DNA of 64,000 bases from Lysinibacillus halotolerans (GCF_003711845.1 NZ_RHLQ01000012.1:1-64000), one strand, 5' to 3'. Positions 36,620 to 46,139 are shown, counted from the first letter of the stretch. The notes: generated by a model not told the origin, from the sequence alone. Numbers and translations: made by a program.

Positions 36620-37318
36620 GTGAGAAGGTTGTTCCAGTTATTTTTATTATTATTAGAAGTTATCTATCTTTTTTTAGCATTTAAAACTGGTAAAGCACTC
36701 TTTTTTATCATTGCCGTTGGGTTAGGTTTTTGGTGGCTATATGAATTAAATAAAGATGTTCGAAAACGCAACGAGGCATTATTAAATGATACGATTGAAC
36801 AAGTAGAACAGTATCCCCATACCCGTTATATCGTTTCTGCCGATTATTTAAATGCGTTAATGATTGATGAATATACGAATACATTACGAATATTGGAAAG
36901 GGAAGACATCGATGATGAATTTGAAAAAAAGGAATATCATTTTCAAGAAATTTATGAAATAGCGATAGTAGAAGATAATAAAAATGTTGCACTAACATCC
37001 AAGGGTGGTGTCCATGGTTGGTCGTTAATTGATGGCGGTGCAAAAATCGATGTCCATGTAAATGATGTAGAAGATTCAGAAGAGAAAAAGGATAAAGAAG
37101 TAAAAAAATTAATGCTTAAAATGGTAGTAGATGATTTATCCAGTCCAATAGTGGAATACGTTTTTCTAGACAATAAACAAGCGATTCCAAAGGATTTAGA
37201 CGAATATAAAGATCTGTTTAAAGAATGTCAAAAATGGTACCAAAAAATTAGTTTGATTATTAAACGAAACGAGGTAGAAAAGGATAGAAATGAAATGGTT
37301 ATAAAGGGATGGACTTAA
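36620..37318 (+). CDS. Membrane protein of unknown function
   Basis: A 232-residue protein. Residues 3-42 hold two closely spaced hydrophobic segments (LFQLFLLLLEVIYLFLAF and ALFFIIAVGLGFWWLYEL), a membrane hairpin. The rest is a charged, probably cytosolic domain rich in Glu, Asp and Lys. It includes KDVRKRNEALLNDTIEQVE and an acidic run VNDVEDSEEKKDKE. I recognise no family. The start is GTG at 36620 or TTG at 36629, both behind GGGGTGAG. It ends with a small terminator. Confidence 0.65.
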   Translation: MRRLFQLFLLLLEVIYLFLAFKTGKALFFIIAVGLGFWWLYELNKDVRKRNEALLNDTIEQVEQYPHTRYIVSADYLNALMIDEYTNTLRILEREDIDDEFEKKEYHFQEIYEIAIVEDNKNVALTSKGGVHGWSLIDGGAKIDVHVNDVEDSEEKKDKEVKKLMLKMVVDDLSSPIVEYVFLDNKQAIPKDLDEYKDLFKECQKWYQKISLIIKRNEVEKDRNEMVIKGWT

Positions 37319-37329
37319 TCTTTTAACTG

Positions 37330-37352
37330 CTTGCAGTAATGCAAGTTTTTTT
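37330..37352 (+). terminator. Terminator of the membrane-protein gene
   Basis: A short CTTGCA/TGCAAG stem is followed by seven T. Confidence 0.8.
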
Positions 37353-37365
37353 ATGTCTACATTTA

Positions 37366-37866
37366 CTATGGATGTATTGTAACGCGAGTCCCGATTGGGA
37401 TTGTTCTAGCTAATTCTTCGACGTCTTCGTTGTACATCCGAATACATCCCCGAGAAACAGCCTGACCAATCGAACTCGGATCGTTTGTACCGTGGATACC
37501 ATAACTTTGTTTTGATAAACTCATCCACATCGTTCCATATGGACCACCTGGATTTGGTGCTCTATTAATAATAATAAAATCTCCAACTGGCGTCTCGTAC
37601 AACATTCTTCCAACGGCTATTGGATATTGTTTTTGAAGGACACCGTCCCGAAAAAGTCTTAGCCAACGACCGTTTATTGACACTTCGATTCGATAAGGGA
37701 GTGTATTAGGATCCGGAAAACCGGGAATTTCAATTAATTGCCCTACGTTAATCACATTTGGATTAATATTCGGGTTGGCTTGGATAATGGCTGACAAAGG
37801 TGTTCGATAATCTAAAGAAATTTGGTTTAACGTTTCCCCGCTTTTAACCGTATGAAGCAGTGTCAT
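37366..37866 (-). CDS. ykuD: L,D-transpeptidase with LysM domain (YkuD)
   Basis: A 166-residue wall-modifying enzyme. Residues 4-48 are a LysM peptidoglycan-binding repeat ([13 protein letters not shown] and [10 protein letters not shown]). From about 57 comes the YkuD catalytic domain with active-site [11 protein letters not shown] and SRGCIRM, where the Cys is the nucleophile. It forms L,D-cross-links in place of penicillin-sensitive D,D-links. Length and layout equal B. subtilis YkuD, which is made late in sporulation. There is no signal peptide, as in that protein. Start is the second of two adjacent ATG codons behind GGAG. Confidence 0.93.
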   Translation of the reverse strand: MTLLHTVKSGETLNQISLDYRTPLSAIIQANPNINPNVINVGQLIEIPGFPDPNTLPYRIEVSINGRWLRLFRDGVLQKQYPIAVGRMLYETPVGDFIIINRAPNPGGPYGTMWMSLSKQSYGIHGTNDPSSIGQAVSRGCIRMYNEDVEELARTIPIGTRVTIHP

Positions 37867-38064
37867 CATCTCCGTTCAACATAATATCTTTCTATTCTAT
37901 GCATAGGTTCCTCGCAAAAAAATATGTATCGCAAATATTTAACAAGCAACGAAAGCCGATTTATTTACAGAAAGGGAATTGTTTAATATAAATAAATATT
38001 CAAATTTATTTTTCGTTTGTTTATAATGATATTTATTTATAAAGAACGGTAAATGGAGGCCATT

Positions 38065-38946
38065 ATGCGGAAATACGTTGGAGAATTGATGCTATGTATT
38101 ACAGCGATTATATGGGGGAGTGGCTTTGTTGTTAGTGCAATTTCCCTTGATCATTACTCACCTTATCAAGTATTAGCTGGTCGTTTTTTAGTTGGTTTTA
38201 TTATATTAAGTATGATTTTTTATAAGAAATTAAAAGGGATACATATCGGAGTGATTAAAAAAGGATTTGTATTAGGATTCTTTTTATACGTAGCTTTCGC
38301 TTTGCAAACGGTAGGTCTACAGTTTACGACACCTTCCAAAAATGCCTTTTTAACTGCTGTAAACGTTGTACTTGTTCCGTTTATAGCCTATCTCTCTTAT
38401 AAAAGAAAAATTGATAAGTTCGAATTGGCCGGTGCCATTTTAGCGATTATCGGTATTGGATTCCTATCTTTACAATTATCAATGGATCTTAATATTGGAG
38501 ATCTTTTAACATTAGGTTGTGCTGTAGCATTTGCTTATCAAATTTTTTATACGTCCAAATATGTAAAGGAAGAAGATCCAATTACGTTAACGATTATACA
38601 AATGGCTGTTGCAAGTCTGTTAGCGGGGATTGTTGTTTTATTCAAAGGAGAAGTTCATTTTTCAATGGAAATAGAAGCAGTATCTTCTATTATTTATTTA
38701 GCAGTATTTTCAACAACTATTGCTTATTTATTCCAAACAATTGCGCAAAAATTTACGAACGAAACGAAAACAGCTATTATTTTATCAACGGAATCCTTTT
38801 GGGGAATGGTTTTTTCGGTACTCCTTTTAAATGAAGTGTTAACGATAAGAATGGTGATAGGTGCGATTTTAATTCTTTGTGCCATAATTATTTCTGAAAC
38901 AAAGTTATCCTTCCTTAAAAGGAAGCAACTCGGAAAATTAACTTAA
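38065..38946 (+). CDS. EamA/DMT-family transporter
   Basis: A 293-residue membrane protein with ten predicted helices in two EamA repeats, the first marked AIIWGSGFVVSAISL. It is a different branch from the DMT gene at 22676: GLQFTTPSKNAFLTAVNVVLVP is typical of YdcZ/RhaT-like DMT proteins. The ATG at 38053 overlaps the GGAGG site, so the ATG at 38065, five bases after it, is taken. Substrate unknown. Single gene. Confidence 0.87.
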   Translation: MRKYVGELMLCITAIIWGSGFVVSAISLDHYSPYQVLAGRFLVGFIILSMIFYKKLKGIHIGVIKKGFVLGFFLYVAFALQTVGLQFTTPSKNAFLTAVNVVLVPFIAYLSYKRKIDKFELAGAILAIIGIGFLSLQLSMDLNIGDLLTLGCAVAFAYQIFYTSKYVKEEDPITLTIIQMAVASLLAGIVVLFKGEVHFSMEIEAVSSIIYLAVFSTTIAYLFQTIAQKFTNETKTAIILSTESFWGMVFSVLLLNEVLTIRMVIGAILILCAIIISETKLSFLKRKQLGKLT

Positions 38947-38974
38947 ATGTCTCTTTAATCTAGAGGCATTTTTT
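38946..38974 (+). terminator. Terminator of the DMT transporter gene
   Basis: An AATGTCTCT/AGAGGCATT stem is followed by TTTTTATTT. Confidence 0.85.
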
Positions 38975-38988
38975 ATTTGCCAAAATCT

Positions 38989-39570
38989 TTAAGAATGCTT
39001 TTCAAGATGACGACGACTTGTCATTATGCTCGTTGTAATTCCAACGATAAATATCGTGACGATAGATAAAAATAACGTCCTTGTGGAAATAAAAATCCCA
39101 CCTAAGCCAACTACAGCAGCATCAATAAAAAAGATAACAATCCCCACATTCATTGCCGTTTTATCAGCGATAAATTGGGCTAGTAAGTCTGTCCCACCTG
39201 TACTCGTCTTATAACGAAGCATGAGACCAATACCTAAACCTACAAGGATTCCACCTAATATCGAACTGATGAGTGGATCGAATTGAACAATGGAACGAAG
39301 TGGTTTGAACATATCAATAATAAGGGAAGATATAAGTAAGCCGTGGAGGCTATTGTAAAAATAATTTTTATATTTAAACCAGGCTAAAATAAAAATGGGA
39401 ATACTTAAAACAATAATCATTAAACCAATTTTTAAATGAAACAAGTAATGGGTTATTAATGAAAGTCCAATAATTCCTCCATCTAAAATTTCATAGGGGG
39501 TTAAAAAAACATTAATACCTAAAGATAGAAAAATACTTCCTACAACAATTGCTATTCCTTTCCGTATCAT
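38989..39570 (-). CDS. YitT-family membrane protein, short form
   Basis: A 193-residue membrane protein with about five helices matching the YitT/DUF161 membrane domain: NVFLTPYEILDGGIIGLSL, then GLMLRYKTSTGGTDLLAQ. The C-terminal cytosolic DUF2179 domain found in full-length YitT proteins (about 280 residues) is absent. Start ATG follows GAGGAG. It lies convergent to the DMT gene. The family's transported solute, if any, is unknown. From its start to the SASP at 39845 (about 270 bases) I see no gene. Confidence 0.83.
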   Translation of the reverse strand: MIRKGIAIVVGSIFLSLGINVFLTPYEILDGGIIGLSLITHYLFHLKIGLMIIVLSIPIFILAWFKYKNYFYNSLHGLLISSLIIDMFKPLRSIVQFDPLISSILGGILVGLGIGLMLRYKTSTGGTDLLAQFIADKTAMNVGIVIFFIDAAVVGLGGIFISTRTLFLSIVTIFIVGITTSIMTSRRHLEKHS

Positions 39571-39844
39571 GCAATTCTCCTCGTAAAATGGACATGCATC
39601 ATTTTATGAGGAAGTAGAGCAGAAAATGTATGACTAATTTGTTACTTAAATAATTTGTAGTATCAGCATTGAAAAAAACATTATCCATTATTTTTCTAAT
39701 AAATGGTTTTAAACTATGAACCCTCTTGATTATGGCGTTGTCTAGAAGCGAGGAAATTATACAAAAGAAAAAAATTAATTGCACTCATAATAAAACAGAT
39801 AATTGCCATGATAAGCACATAACATTTTTGGAGGTGTTTTTGAC

Positions 39845-40453
39845 ATGCAAAACAATAATGGTAATGGTAAGCGATTCACATCAGCTGGTACTGATATTAA
39901 TGAAGTAAAGCGCCAAAATGCACAAGGTTCTTCAGGATCTTCCTTTGGTACTGATCCACAAAAAGTAAAAGAAGAAATTGCTCAAGAAGCAGGTCCATTT
40001 GCTTTTGGTAAATCAGCACAAGCTGGACAAGCAGGGAAACAATCTTTCGGTAACCCATCCATTGGGACAAACCCACAAAAAGTAAGAGAAGAAATCGCTC
40101 AAGAAGCGGGTCCATTTGCTTTCGGTAAAACAGGACAAGCTGGACAAGCAGGGAAACAATCTTTCGGTAACCCATCTATCGGGACAAACCCACAAAAAGT
40201 AAGAGAAGAAATCGCTCAAGAAGCGGGTCCATTTGCTTTCGGTAAAACAAGACAAGCTGGACAAGCAGGGAAACAATCTTTCGGTAACCCATCTATCGGG
40301 ACAAACCCACAAAAAGTAAGAGAAGAAATCGCTCAAGAAGCAGGACCGTTTGCTCAATCAGGACCTTCTGCAAATCAAACAGTGACAGGTACTGATATCA
40401 ATGAAGTAAAACGCCAAAACAAACAAGCAGAACAAGGTAAGAATAAGTTCTAG
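39845..40453 (+). CDS. Gamma-type small acid-soluble spore protein, expanded SspE-like
   Basis: A 202-residue gamma-type SASP, the amino-acid store degraded by Gpr at germination. It opens MQNNNGNGKRFTSAGTDINE and closes with TVTGTDINEVKRQNKQAEQG, both typical. Between lie four copies of a 39-residue unit of the form SFGNPSIGTNPQKVREE-IAQEAGPFAFGK. Copies 2-4 are almost identical. B. subtilis SspE is only 84 residues with two repeats, so this is more than twice the usual size. Start ATG follows GGAGGTG. A short paralogue follows 66 bases downstream. Forespore sigma-G expression is expected. Confidence 0.93.
   Translation: MQNNNGNGKRFTSAGTDINEVKRQNAQGSSGSSFGTDPQKVKEEIAQEAGPFAFGKSAQAGQAGKQSFGNPSIGTNPQKVREEIAQEAGPFAFGKTGQAGQAGKQSFGNPSIGTNPQKVREEIAQEAGPFAFGKTRQAGQAGKQSFGNPSIGTNPQKVREEIAQEAGPFAQSGPSANQTVTGTDINEVKRQNKQAEQGKNKF
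39941..40354 (+). repeat. 117-base tandem repeat inside the gamma SASP gene
   Basis: Units start at 39941 (102 bases, lacking the NPSI codons), 40043, 40160 and 40277 (last one shortened). Units 2 and 3 are exactly 117 bases apart and differ at only a few bases, so the expansion is recent and copy number may vary between strains. Confidence 0.9.
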
Positions 40454-40467
40454 TTTGGAAAAACGCA

Positions 40468-40495
40468 AAACGCCTCTTTATGGGGCGTTTTTTAT
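40468..40495 (+). terminator. Terminator of the gamma SASP gene
   Basis: An AAACGCC/GGGCGTTT stem is followed by TTTTAT. Confidence 0.85.
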
Positions 40496-40519
40496 ATCCT
40501 TTAGCGGGGTGATGGAAAG

Positions 40520-40711
40520 ATGGATAACAATGGACATCGTTTTACTGTTGCTGGAACTGATATAGAAGAAGTAAAACGAAAAAATGCAGAAGCGGGTATG
40601 TCCTATAAAGAAGTGCTGCAATTGTTAGCTAAAACAGGTGGACATAACACGAAACAATACAGCAATACAAAGGTTGAGGAAGTTAAAAAGAAAATTTATC
40701 CATATAATTAG
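40520..40711 (+). CDS. Short gamma-SASP-like protein
   Basis: A 63-residue protein. Its first 25 residues (GHRFTVAGTDIEEVKRKNAE) repeat the start of the neighbouring gamma SASP (GKRFTSAGTDINEVKRQNAQ), while the rest (SYKEVLQLLAKTGG, then VEEVKKKIYPYN) is unrelated. Start ATG follows GGGGTGATG. The stop codon overlaps the base of its terminator. It is probably a spore protein derived from or related to the gamma type, 66 bases downstream of it. Confidence 0.8.
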   Translation: MDNNGHRFTVAGTDIEEVKRKNAEAGMSYKEVLQLLAKTGGHNTKQYSNTKVEEVKKKIYPYN

Positions 40712-40735
40712 AGCCCATCTGGGTTCTTTTTTATT
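40711..40735 (+). terminator. Terminator of the short SASP-like gene
   Basis: A compact GAGCCCA/TGGGTTC stem starts at the last base of the stop codon and is followed by TTTTTTATTTT. Confidence 0.82.
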
Positions 40736-40795
40736 TTCATTCAATTGGTTTGAAATAATGGGTATAATTGTAATATGAGAAAAGGAGGGGTTGTT

Positions 40796-42133
40796 ATGGA
40801 AGCGTTATTAAACCGTGTGAAAGACACAAGGGAAGTTTTACGAAAATTAGTTATTGATACAGTATTGAATGAATTTGATGGACACTGTATGGCATTGAGT
40901 GATGAGAAAAGAAAAATGAAGTATACAAAAATGATGGAAAGTCCTTTTCGTTTTTTTAGAGGCAGTGCTTATTTATTTTACTATGATATGTCAAAAATTC
41001 CGTTTTCCTTTCATACAAGTATTGATAAACCGACTTGGATTCAAGGTGACTTACATATGGAAAACTTTGGGGCTTTTCAAAACGAAAAAGGCGAGATTGT
41101 TTACGATGTGAATGACTTTGATGAAGGATACATAGGTTCCTATTTATATGATCTTATACGTATGTCTGTAAGCATTGCATTATCTTGTGAAGCTCAAGGA
41201 CTCTCTAATCATGAGCAACAAAGACAAATAAAAGCATATATTGATGCCTATTACCATCAATTGAAACGGTTTAAAAAAGGAAAGGATGATCCGTTTAGTT
41301 TAACCTTTACTGAACAAAATACAAAGGGTCCTGTAAAAAAGGTTTTAAAAAAGCTGGGGAAAAGACAACGAGACCATTTGTTAAAAGATATTACCTACAT
41401 TAACAATGAGGGGAAACGAGTATTTTCTTGGTCAGAAGAAATTGAGCCGGTTTCCTTTGAAGAAAGTACGATGCTTAAAACGTTAACGGAGAACTACTTC
41501 CATTCGTTAGATATAGAAGATAAAAAAGATTTTTCCTTTTATACAATAAAAGATATTGCGAGAAAACATGGCACAGGTACAGCTTCTATTGGGTTAGATC
41601 GATATTACATTTTAATTGAAGGGGAAAAGGATGCAAACGGAGTGGATGATTTAGTACTTGAAGTAAAAGAAGTACGCACCCCAATACCAGCTTACTTTCT
41701 ACCTTATCGCGAAAAATTTTGGAAAAAATACGACCATCAAGGGAAACGGGTTGTGGCAACTCAAAAGGCAATGCACCATTTAGAAGATCCTTATCTTGGT
41801 TATTTAACAATTGACGGACGGGAGTTTTACGTGCGGGAACGTTCACCTTATAAAAAGAAAGTGAAAATAACTTCCCTTTTAACGTCAGAGGATTTTGAAG
41901 CAACTGTCCAAATTATGGGGAAAGTGACCGCTAAAATTCATGCTCGGGCAGATGTTAATACGGAAAACGAACTGTTCAACCATGAAAGTGAAGAAGAAAT
42001 TTTAAATGCAATTGGTCAAGACTTTGAAACGTTTTGCAATCAAATTATTTTTGTCTCAATGGCCTATAAAGAACAAGTCAATCAAGATTATGATCTTTTT
42101 TGCACGTGGGTTTCTGAGAAATGGAACGATTAA
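40796..42133 (+). CDS. DUF2252 protein, kinase-like fold
   Basis: A 445-residue DUF2252 protein. Family marks include FFRGSAYLFYYDM, WIQGDLHMENFGAF (kinase-like catalytic loop with GDxHxxN), YDVNDFDEGYIGSYLYDL (metal-binding Asp), GTGTASIGLDRYY and EVKEVRTP. The GDLHMENFG plus NDFDE pattern resembles aminoglycoside-phosphotransferase-like kinases, so phosphotransfer is possible but unproven. Start ATG at 40796 follows AGGAGGGG. The next gene starts about 110 bases downstream on the same strand. Confidence 0.88.
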   Translation: MEALLNRVKDTREVLRKLVIDTVLNEFDGHCMALSDEKRKMKYTKMMESPFRFFRGSAYLFYYDMSKIPFSFHTSIDKPTWIQGDLHMENFGAFQNEKGEIVYDVNDFDEGYIGSYLYDLIRMSVSIALSCEAQGLSNHEQQRQIKAYIDAYYHQLKRFKKGKDDPFSLTFTEQNTKGPVKKVLKKLGKRQRDHLLKDITYINNEGKRVFSWSEEIEPVSFEESTMLKTLTENYFHSLDIEDKKDFSFYTIKDIARKHGTGTASIGLDRYYILIEGEKDANGVDDLVLEVKEVRTPIPAYFLPYREKFWKKYDHQGKRVVATQKAMHHLEDPYLGYLTIDGREFYVRERSPYKKKVKITSLLTSEDFEATVQIMGKVTAKIHARADVNTENELFNHESEEEILNAIGQDFETFCNQIIFVSMAYKEQVNQDYDLFCTWVSEKWND

Positions 42134-42244
42134 ATAAGGTTGTTCTATCATTTGAAATTAAAATTTTTAAAAATTAAGATTGATATAGTAAGCCCATATG
42201 ATTATATGAGCTTACTATTCGATATTGATTTTGAGGTGATAGAA

Positions 42245-42946
42245 TTGACAAATAGCTTATTATCCATTGATTGGGACTATTTTATTTCCACAAAAAATCA
42301 AAACATTGTATCATTCGTTGAAAATAAACGAACCATATTAGATGATTGGTATAAACGATATTTACAGGCGAAAAGTAAGGGTATCAATTTACAAAAATTA
42401 TACCAACTTTCTGAAGAGACGAAGACTTTTTGGAGCAAAATTAAAAAAGTATTTCATTATGATGGTGACACTCCTGTTTTTGTATCGGATTCCCATGCCT
42501 TATCCTACGATCTTGTTAAAATGTATCAATGTGACGAAGTATTTCTTTTCGATGCCCACTCTGATTTAGGGTATGGCGGATTATCCTCTTTAAAATTTGA
42601 TGTCAATTGTGCTAATTGGTTAGGGAAACTATTACATGAGGATGTAATTGAACAGGCGAACATCGTTTATAGCCCTTACACTTTAGAAAAACCATCATTT
42701 TTTAAAGAAATCAACCGTTTATATAATGTAAACTATTTAAAATTTAATGATATTCAAGGAAAAATAAAAATACGTGCTATCCATATTTGTCGATCGGGAG
42801 CATGGAGTCCACCTTGGTTCGATTCAACATTCATTGAATTCATAAATAGTTTAGGTTTACGATACGAAATAAAGGATTGCCCTGCTCGAAATTGGAACCC
42901 GAATAATATTAGCTTTTCCGAGCAGTTAACCTATTTAATGGCTTAA
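42245..42946 (+). CDS. UPF0489-like protein, arginase-type fold
   Basis: A 233-residue protein with SIDWDYFI near the N terminus and VFLFDAHSDLGYGG in the middle. This resembles the UPF0489 group, thought to adopt an arginase/deacetylase-like fold in which Asp and His bind metal. The start is TTG at 42245 behind GAGGTGATAG; the open frame extends upstream to 42140 without a ribosome site. It is in the same direction as the DUF2252 gene and may be cotranscribed. No reaction is known. Confidence 0.75.
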   Translation: MTNSLLSIDWDYFISTKNQNIVSFVENKRTILDDWYKRYLQAKSKGINLQKLYQLSEETKTFWSKIKKVFHYDGDTPVFVSDSHALSYDLVKMYQCDEVFLFDAHSDLGYGGLSSLKFDVNCANWLGKLLHEDVIEQANIVYSPYTLEKPSFFKEINRLYNVNYLKFNDIQGKIKIRAIHICRSGAWSPPWFDSTFIEFINSLGLRYEIKDCPARNWNPNNISFSEQLTYLMA

Positions 42947-43003
42947 TCCTTTGGAATAATTTATCGATACTCACACACACTAAGTAAAAAGGAGTGGGTA
43001 TTC

Positions 43004-43243
43004 ATGAATAAAGAAAGAGATTCCTTTCCCGAATCGAAAAAGGTGTTTGAAGATTTACCTATAACAGATAAACCGGATATGGTCGATTCAGAGAATATTA
43101 GCCTTTTTGATTTACATGAAGATATGCAAACGGTAGACGCAATTCCAGTACAAGAATTAAATAAACGTGTAAAAACAGAAGATGATGAATTAATTACTGA
43201 AGTTTTTAGAAAAGAATCTCCCGATGAGAAAAAACATAGTTAA
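43004..43243 (+). CDS. Small acidic protein, unknown
   Basis: A 79-residue very acidic, hydrophilic protein (ITDKPDMVDSENISLFDLHEDM) with no membrane segment, Cys or recognisable domain. Start ATG follows AAAAGGAGTG at a good distance, and a terminator hairpin follows within 10 bases, so the gene looks real. It is probably intrinsically disordered. Confidence 0.62.
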   Translation: MNKERDSFPESKKVFEDLPITDKPDMVDSENISLFDLHEDMQTVDAIPVQELNKRVKTEDDELITEVFRKESPDEKKHS

Positions 43244-43248
43244 TAGAA

Positions 43249-43284
43249 GGTGCTGCCTAAGTTAAAGGTGGCACTTTTTCTTTT
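43249..43284 (+). terminator. Terminator of the small acidic gene
   Basis: An imperfect AGGTGCTGCCT/AGGTGGCACT stem with wobble pairs is followed by TTTTCTTTT. Confidence 0.65.
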
Positions 43285-43420
43285 ATATTCTACTTTATGC
43301 CTCGATATTCTTGAAAAAATATAAATAAATTCTATGTCCTTATATTGAATAGTTCATAGGGCATTGTTAAAATTTAATTATATTTTCAGAAAAATCCAAC
43401 AACTGATAGGGGAGATAGAG

Positions 43421-44568
43421 ATGTCAGGGGATTTCTTTTCAGAAGAACATAATATGTTCCGGCGAACCTTGAGAAAAATGTTAGAAAAAGAAGCTTATCC
43501 ATATTTCGAGGAATGGGAACGTAAGAGGGAAGTACCGAGAGCCTTTTGGTCAAAGTTAGGGGAACAGGGATATTTATGTCCGATGGTAAGTGAAACGTAT
43601 AGTGGATTAGGCCTTGATTTTGGTTATTCTATGATTTTAGCAGAAGAGTTAGAACGGGTAGGAGCAGGGCTTGCTAGTGGCATTGTCCTCCATTCAGATA
43701 TCGTCATTCCGTATATTGAACAATACGGAACGGAGGAACAAAAGAAAAGGTGGCTACCAAAAAGTATAACAGGAGAGTTCATTTCTGCTATTGCGATGAC
43801 TGAGCCAGGAGCAGGCTCTGATTTAGCAGGTATTCAAACGACGGCTTATCTGGAAGGAGATTTTTATATATTAAATGGCGAAAAAACATTTATTACAAAT
43901 GGAATTAATGCTGATTTCGTCGTCGTTGTTTGCAAAACGAATCCAAACGTTAATCCATCTCACAGAGGGATTAGTTTAATCGTTGTAGAAAAAGACACGC
44001 CTGGATTTAAACGGGGAAAAAAGTTAAACAAGATCGGAATGCATTCATCAGATACAGGTGAACTTATTTTCGAAGATGCAAAAGTCCCTGCTGAAAACTT
44101 GCTCGGGGAAGAAGGAAAAGGGTTTTACTATTTAATGGACAAATTACAACAGGAACGTCTGCTAGTAGCCATCGAAGTGCAAGTGGAAGCAGAGGAAATG
44201 TTCCGCATTACGAAGGAATATGTCAAATCTCGAAAGGCCTTTAACCGTTCAATTGCCGATTTTCAAAATACACAATTTAAATTAGCGGAAATGGCTACGG
44301 AAATTGATATTGGACGGAACTACATCATACATTAGTAGCAAAACATATCGCAGGAGAAAAATTAGTAAAGGAAGTTTCAATGGCGAAATGGTGGATCAGT
44401 GAAATGGCAAAAAAAGTTGCTGCCGAATGTCTTCAACTTCATGGGGGTTATGGTTATATGGAAGAATATGAGATTGCTAGACGATTTAGAGATATTCCAG
44501 TAGCAGCGATTTATGCTGGGACGACAGAAATTATGAAGGGGATTATTGCAAAGGAAATATTGAAGTAA
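43421..44568 (+). pseudogene. Acyl-CoA dehydrogenase disrupted by a frameshift
   Basis: ATG at 43421 after AGGGGAGA opens a short-chain-type acyl-CoA dehydrogenase: IAMTEPGAGSDLAGIQT, NGEKTFITNG, GMHSSDTGEL and LQQERLLVAIE are intact. The frame stops at 44335 after GRNYIIH. The missing C-terminal part continues in the -1 frame (LVAKHIAGEKLVKEVSMAKWW, then QLHGGYGYMEEYEIARRFRD with the family's final IYAGTTEIMKGIIAK). One base has been lost near 44318-44322. If real, the FAD enzyme lacks its last helices and is inactive; a sequencing error would restore a gene of about 382 residues. It heads an operon with an acyl-CoA synthetase and a thiolase. Confidence 0.88.
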
Positions 44569-44626
44569 CAAAAGTATGGATTAGGGGATATTCGGTTGTT
44601 CACAAATGATAACAGGGGGAATGGGA

Positions 44627-46126
44627 ATGTTTATTACGGAGGTATTAGCACAACATGCGATGGATAGGCCAGATGCATGGGCAATTGAATTTGAAGGGAA
44701 TCGATGGACATATCGGGAGCTATTAAATAATTCGCAGAAAATAGCGGGTTACATGCAACAGCAAGGATATAAAAAAGGAGACATCGTTGCGCAATTTATG
44801 CTTAATTCGGACTTGTTTATGGCTGTTTATTATGGGGTACAGCTTGCAGGATTGACAATTATGCCAATTAATACAAAGCTTGCACCTCCTGAAGTAGAAT
44901 ATATTTTTATGCATTCAGAAGCAAAGGTACTTATTTTTGATGAAAAAATGGAAGAGACAATTAAAGATTCTACTTATAACTTTAAAGAAAAAATCAATTT
45001 ATCCAAAATACGTGAAATAATTCAAGCTGACTCTGTTCAATATGAGCCTGTTTCATTACAAGGAAATGATACTTCAGTCGTTATGTATACGTCGGGTACG
45101 ACTGGGAAGCCAAAAGGAGTCATGCTTTCCCATCAGAATGTGTATGAAACAGCAGCTATTTGGTCTGAATCGATGAACATGACAAAAGATGATCGGATGT
45201 ATATTTGTACCCCTCTTTTCCATTGTGCAGGAAGTCATGTATTTGCTGTACCAACAATGTTTAAAGGTGGTGCAGTGGTAATTGAAGAAGCCTTTTCACC
45301 AAGTCGTACATTGAAAAAGTTAGTTGAAACAGAGGCTACTATTTTCTTTGGTGTTCCAGCGATGTACACGATTTTATTAAATATGCCAGAGTTAACAAAT
45401 TATCATTTTGAACATTTACGATTGTTTTGCTATGGAGCAGCGCCGATGCCCTATGAGCTAGTAAAACGGTTAAAAGACACTTTCCCTCTAGTGAAAGTTC
45501 AAAATTTATATGGACAAACGGAAAATTCGCCAGCCGCTTCATCATTAACAGATGAATATGCATTAGAGAAAATTGGTTCTGTTGGCAAACCGTTAACCCG
45601 TACACAAATTAAAATTGTGGATTCTTTTGGAGAAGAAGTGGCAGTAGGTGAGGTAGGAGAAATTTGTGTAAAAGGTCCCCAAGTGATGAAAGGTTACCTT
45701 CATAATCCGGAAGAGACATCGAATACGATTAAAAATGATTGGCTTTATTCGGGTGATTTAGGTCGTTTCGATGAGGAAGGTTTTTTATATATTGTCGACC
45801 GAAAGAAAGATATGATCATTCGCGGTGGTGAAAATATTTACCCAATCGAAGTGGAGGAAGTATTATATCAAATTCCACAAGTGTTAGAGGCGGCCATTGT
45901 TGGTGTACCCCACGAAGTATATGGGGAAGTACCGAAAGCGTTTGTTGTATTGAAAGAGGGTCACACCGTTTCTGAAGAAGAAATCGTAACATACTGTAGT
46001 ACACAGCTGGCAAAATATAAAGTGCCGATTGAAGTTGAATTTTTAGATCAATTACCTCGTAATGCATCGGGGAAAGTATTGAAACATACGTTAAGACCGC
46101 AACAAAGTAAAGTAACTCATTTATAA
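44627..46126 (+). CDS. Acyl-CoA synthetase (AMP-forming)
   Basis: A 499-residue adenylate-forming enzyme that activates a fatty or other acid with ATP and CoA. The P-loop YTSGTTGKPKGVMLSH lies near residue 160. YGQTENSP, YSGDLGRFDEEGFLYIVDRKKDMI and GGENIYPIEVE follow, and the C-terminal catalytic Lys is in PRNASGKVLK. The start is the ATG at 44627 behind AGGGGGA; an earlier ATG at 44606 precedes that site. It lies between the frameshifted acyl-CoA dehydrogenase and a thiolase, so it probably feeds a degradative pathway. Chain-length preference is unknown. Confidence 0.92.
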   Translation: MFITEVLAQHAMDRPDAWAIEFEGNRWTYRELLNNSQKIAGYMQQQGYKKGDIVAQFMLNSDLFMAVYYGVQLAGLTIMPINTKLAPPEVEYIFMHSEAKVLIFDEKMEETIKDSTYNFKEKINLSKIREIIQADSVQYEPVSLQGNDTSVVMYTSGTTGKPKGVMLSHQNVYETAAIWSESMNMTKDDRMYICTPLFHCAGSHVFAVPTMFKGGAVVIEEAFSPSRTLKKLVETEATIFFGVPAMYTILLNMPELTNYHFEHLRLFCYGAAPMPYELVKRLKDTFPLVKVQNLYGQTENSPAASSLTDEYALEKIGSVGKPLTRTQIKIVDSFGEEVAVGEVGEICVKGPQVMKGYLHNPEETSNTIKNDWLYSGDLGRFDEEGFLYIVDRKKDMIIRGGENIYPIEVEEVLYQIPQVLEAAIVGVPHEVYGEVPKAFVVLKEGHTVSEEEIVTYCSTQLAKYKVPIEVEFLDQLPRNASGKVLKHTLRPQQSKVTHL

Positions 46127-46139
46127 GGGAGGGAAATAG

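Noticed and set aside
39941-40354. Regular repeats considered as a CRISPR array
   Set aside because: The repeats are contiguous, in frame and coding, with no unique spacers and no cas genes.
39897-40357. Minus-strand repetitive frames opposite the gamma SASP gene
   Set aside because: They are antisense shadows of the 117-base repeat, without ribosome sites.
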